The translations under genes and the position numbers were made by a program. A DNA stretch of 25,959 bases from PCC-6802 sp031388585 (lineage in GTDB: Bacteria; Cyanobacteriota; Cyanobacteriia; Pseudanabaenales; Pseudanabaenaceae). Shown here one piece after another: positions 24,100 to 25,959 of this stretch. The notes beneath the pieces are model-generated. The model made no database searches. It worked only from the letters and a program-made list of their open reading frames with translations, and was not told the origin of the DNA. Location: NCBI GenBank assembly GCA_031388585.1, contig JANMRU010000061.1, positions 1 to 25,959 of the forward strand. Direction: 5' to 3'. Position 1 is the first letter of the stretch. Each line of letters starts with the position of its first letter.

Positions 24100-24447
24100 C
24101 TTGCTGATATCCCTCAATCGTTGGTAGTTACTTCTGTATTCACACGGCCACTAAGTATTTGGACTGTTTGATAGTGCGTCGGCATTTTATGTATACAATT
24201 GGTATCTACTGCTTTTGCTATTTACGCAAATGTGTAGTAAATATAGATTTCAGGTTTCTGCGTTGTCAATATATAGGCATTGTCATTGATGTTTCATGAC
24301 ATTTGTGGAGATGTTATAATAGCGAAAAACTTGCTGTGCAAGATTTCCAAGACTTTACACTTAAGTCTACTTGACATCCTGACTAATCAGCCTGAGATAT
24401 TTAGGCATCTCTATGCGATTATTTAGATATGGAGTGTAGGTGAATTT
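24100..24447. other. Intergenic region before the TIGR04255 cassette
   Basis: No coding potential is visible in these 348 bp. The stretch is A/T-rich and separates the kinase/permease operon from the cassette. The only notable element is the extended -10 box at 24312-24320. No terminator hairpin with a T-run was found after the permease stop. Confidence 0.5.
24312..24320 (+). promoter_or_regulatory. Extended -10 promoter for the TIGR04255 cassette
   Basis: TGTTATAAT is a consensus extended -10 (TG, one base, perfect TATAAT at 24315-24320). A -35 is weak at 17 bp spacing (TTTCAT). Transcription from here would give a leader of about 120 bases before the ATG at 24448. Confidence 0.45.
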
Positions 24448-25203
24448 ATGGGAGAGCCGCTAACGAAACAGCCACTTGTCGAGACTGTCTGCGAATTTAG
24501 GTTTCGCACGCAAGGAACATGGGACATAACTATACCAGGGCTTTTTTATGACCAAGTTAAAGATGACTTTCCTGAACGCGAAACAATCAACGAAATTAGC
24601 TTCCAGGTTTCTATTGGGGACAAACCGCTTGGTAATGTGCCGCAAGTCTTTGCACCAACGCAAAGACTCAAACTCCAGCGTCCTGACAAGTCGGCTGTAA
24701 TACAAATTGGTTCAGATTTATTAGCGATCAATCATTTGCAGCCGTATGAGTGTTGGGAAGCTTTTCGTCATCTAATACTCAATATGTTCGACAAGTATAC
24801 TTTGTTGTGTAATGAGTGCGAGATAGAGAGGGTTGGACTACGTTATATTAATCACATACCTACACCTGAGGATCCGTTATTTGAAATAGAGCAGTTTTTA
24901 ACTGTTTTCCCAATATTTCCTAGCCCTATTAATCACGATCTGAGTGGTTTTAGTCAACTCTACGAATTTATGCTCAGTCAACCTCAAGCAGTGCTGCAAC
25001 ATCGAACGGGGATTATTGAGAAATTGGATAATAAGGTAGTATTACTACTAGACTTAAACTTTATATCTCAAGAGATCGCACATTTGCAGGAGAAATCGGA
25101 GATGCTTGACTGGATCCAGAACTGGCTTGATGAGGCACACAATCACATCGAGGCAGCGTTTATTGCTTCTCTCAATCCAGATTATTATGAGTCTTTAAAG
25201 TAA
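24448..25203 (+). CDS. TIGR04255 family protein
   Basis: The product is 251 aa, soluble, with no signal peptide. The start is ATG with TAGGTG a few bases upstream. Recognisable family segments are the N-terminal PLVETVCEFRF (9-19), the central LLAINHLQPYECWEAF (91-106) and ERVGLRYINHI (127-137), with a helical C-terminus. TIGR04255 is a sporadically distributed family of unknown biochemical function. It usually occurs beside one or two other uncharacterised genes, as here. It has no visible nuclease, ATPase or DNA-binding motif. It opens a cassette with the next two genes (9-base gap, then an ATGA overlap) behind its own extended -10 promoter. Confidence 0.85.
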   Translation: MGEPLTKQPLVETVCEFRFRTQGTWDITIPGLFYDQVKDDFPERETINEISFQVSIGDKPLGNVPQVFAPTQRLKLQRPDKSAVIQIGSDLLAINHLQPYECWEAFRHLILNMFDKYTLLCNECEIERVGLRYINHIPTPEDPLFEIEQFLTVFPIFPSPINHDLSGFSQLYEFMLSQPQAVLQHRTGIIEKLDNKVVLLLDLNFISQEIAHLQEKSEMLDWIQNWLDEAHNHIEAAFIASLNPDYYESLK

Positions 25204-25212
25204 GGATAAAGC

Positions 25213-25779
25213 ATGTTTGTTGTTAAAGCATCAATTACACATATCGACAGTCCTAGTTTGTCTCGTAGGGACATAGCGATTGCGGCTCCCCAACCAGTAG
25301 CAGCAGGTGTAGATACAGCACTGTCGTCAATGTCTAACTTGCAAACACCTCAACACGCTCACCTACAGGCTCGGCAGACTGAATTTGATTGGATAAACAA
25401 CACCAATGCTTTTCAGCGATTAAAGCACCTTGTCACTCTGAAAGATAATTGGGATGGCTACGGAGCAACAAAATTTACCAGACAACAGGTGGAGAGGGCT
25501 TTGGATCTCTTTTCAGTGGTTTATAGCTATTTTATCAGTAGAGACCTGAACTTCTCGCACGTTTCGCCGTTTATTGCACCTTGCTCGGATGGAGCGATTT
25601 TGTTTGAATGGGCTGGCAAGAGGTTTCCCGATCGTGATTTGGAGATATACGTTCCTGCCGATCTAGACAAACCTTTTGAATATTTGAAAACAGATCAGAA
25701 AGAAGCAGAAGGAGTCTTATCTGATCCCAAAGAAGTGTTGCCTTTACTAAGCTGGCTTTTTAAAATCACAGATTCATGA
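25213..25779 (+). CDS. WDGYGA-motif protein of unknown function
   Basis: The product is 188 aa with ATG preceded by AAGGA at good spacing. The first ~55 residues are low-complexity and probably disordered. The folded part starts around 56 and carries KDNWDGYGATKFT (W80 to A85), a helix, then SPFIAPCSDGAILFEW (118-133) and LEIYVP (143-148). The combination of WDG.GA, a P-x2-DG-x-I-x-EW-like segment and a LEI strand recurs in uncharacterised bacterial proteins often found near mobile or accessory genes; I know no function. Its stop overlaps the start of the third gene (ATGA), so the two are translationally coupled. Confidence 0.7.
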   Translation: MFVVKASITHIDSPSLSRRDIAIAAPQPVAAGVDTALSSMSNLQTPQHAHLQARQTEFDWINNTNAFQRLKHLVTLKDNWDGYGATKFTRQQVERALDLFSVVYSYFISRDLNFSHVSPFIAPCSDGAILFEWAGKRFPDRDLEIYVPADLDKPFEYLKTDQKEAEGVLSDPKEVLPLLSWLFKITDS

Positions 25780-25959
25780 CCTTAAACTATCAAGTGCAAT
25801 CTTCTGACCATCTATACAGGTGGCTACATCCAGGGCAATTCAATTGGGACGAAAGGAGGCCAACCTCTGCAGCATTTCGTGACGAATATATGTCAGTGGA
25901 TGTAGCTTGCTTGACAACTCTTGCAGAAAGCTATGAAAGGGGGAGGAAAGCAAAAAAAG
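25776..25959 (+). CDS. Third cassette gene, partial at window end
   Basis: The frame starts at ATG 25776, which shares ATGA with the stop of the previous gene. It is open for 61 codons to the window end, so the C-terminus is missing. The visible part, with LYRWLHPGQFNWDERRPTSA followed by FRDEYMSVDVACLTTLAE, resembles a small uncharacterised family that I recall having an R/H-P..W-DE..RPSSAAF and .MSVD.A.L start. There is no signal peptide or membrane segment. The tight coupling shows it is part of the same transcription unit and not a random frame. Confidence 0.65.
   Translation, partial: MTLNYQVQSSDHLYRWLHPGQFNWDERRPTSAAFRDEYMSVDVACLTTLAESYERGRKAKK

Noticed and set aside
1..25959. CRISPR array, prophage or integrase
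   Set aside because: No regularly spaced direct repeats, no cas, phage structural or integrase genes were seen on either strand.

Overview
The window reads as chromosomal DNA of a cyanobacterium. Evidence: many HIP1 octamers (GCGATCGC) in genes and spacers, a Gap2-type photosynthetic GAPDH, a cyanophycinase, two DUF4327-like small proteins (a family I know from cyanobacteria), and an IcfG/Slr1861-style phosphatase/kinase set. A filamentous or Pseudanabaena-like lineage is possible, but the sequence alone does not fix the genus. No phage genes, transposase or CRISPR array is visible.

Layout. 1-608 is gene-poor. 609-4166 is all on the minus strand: an exported SNase-like nuclease behind a small exported protein of unknown function, a coiled-coil protein, and an ABC1/UbiB-family atypical kinase. 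A tRNA-Arg(ACG) with its own hairpin terminator (plus strand) sits at 4376-4449, then tex and a 2-oxoglutarate/Fe(II) oxygenase on the minus strand. gap2 is divergent from the oxygenase with only a few tens of bases between the start codons.

9128-13744 is the most coherent system. A dCache-HAMP-PP2C phosphatase, a SpoIIAB-like kinase, a STAS antagonist and a diguanylate cyclase follow one another on the plus strand. The order and domain content match the SiaABCD partner-switch/c-di-GMP locus of Pseudomonas, and the first three also match the cyanobacterial IcfG/Slr1861/Slr1856-type partner switch. A periplasmic signal probably sets the phosphorylation state of the STAS protein, which then controls the cyclase. 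Two related MITE-like hairpin repeats flank the phosphatase gene, one of them bounded by a 12-bp direct repeat.

13812-20310 is a catabolic block: tldD, a convergent cphB (cyanophycinase), a tandem pair of DUF4327-like paralogues, and a large bifunctional putA. cphB and putA are both plausible parts of the route from cyanophycin via arginine and proline to glutamate. 20357-24099 holds a hybrid histidine kinase whose sensor half is paralogous to that of the phosphatase at 9128. It overlaps an ABC-2 permease gene by one base.

24448-25959 is a compact three-gene cassette: a TIGR04255 protein, a WDGYGA-motif protein, and a third gene that starts inside the ATGA overlap and runs off the window. 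Its protein families are sporadically distributed and of unknown function. It is the best candidate for an undescribed system here, together with the Sia-like locus.
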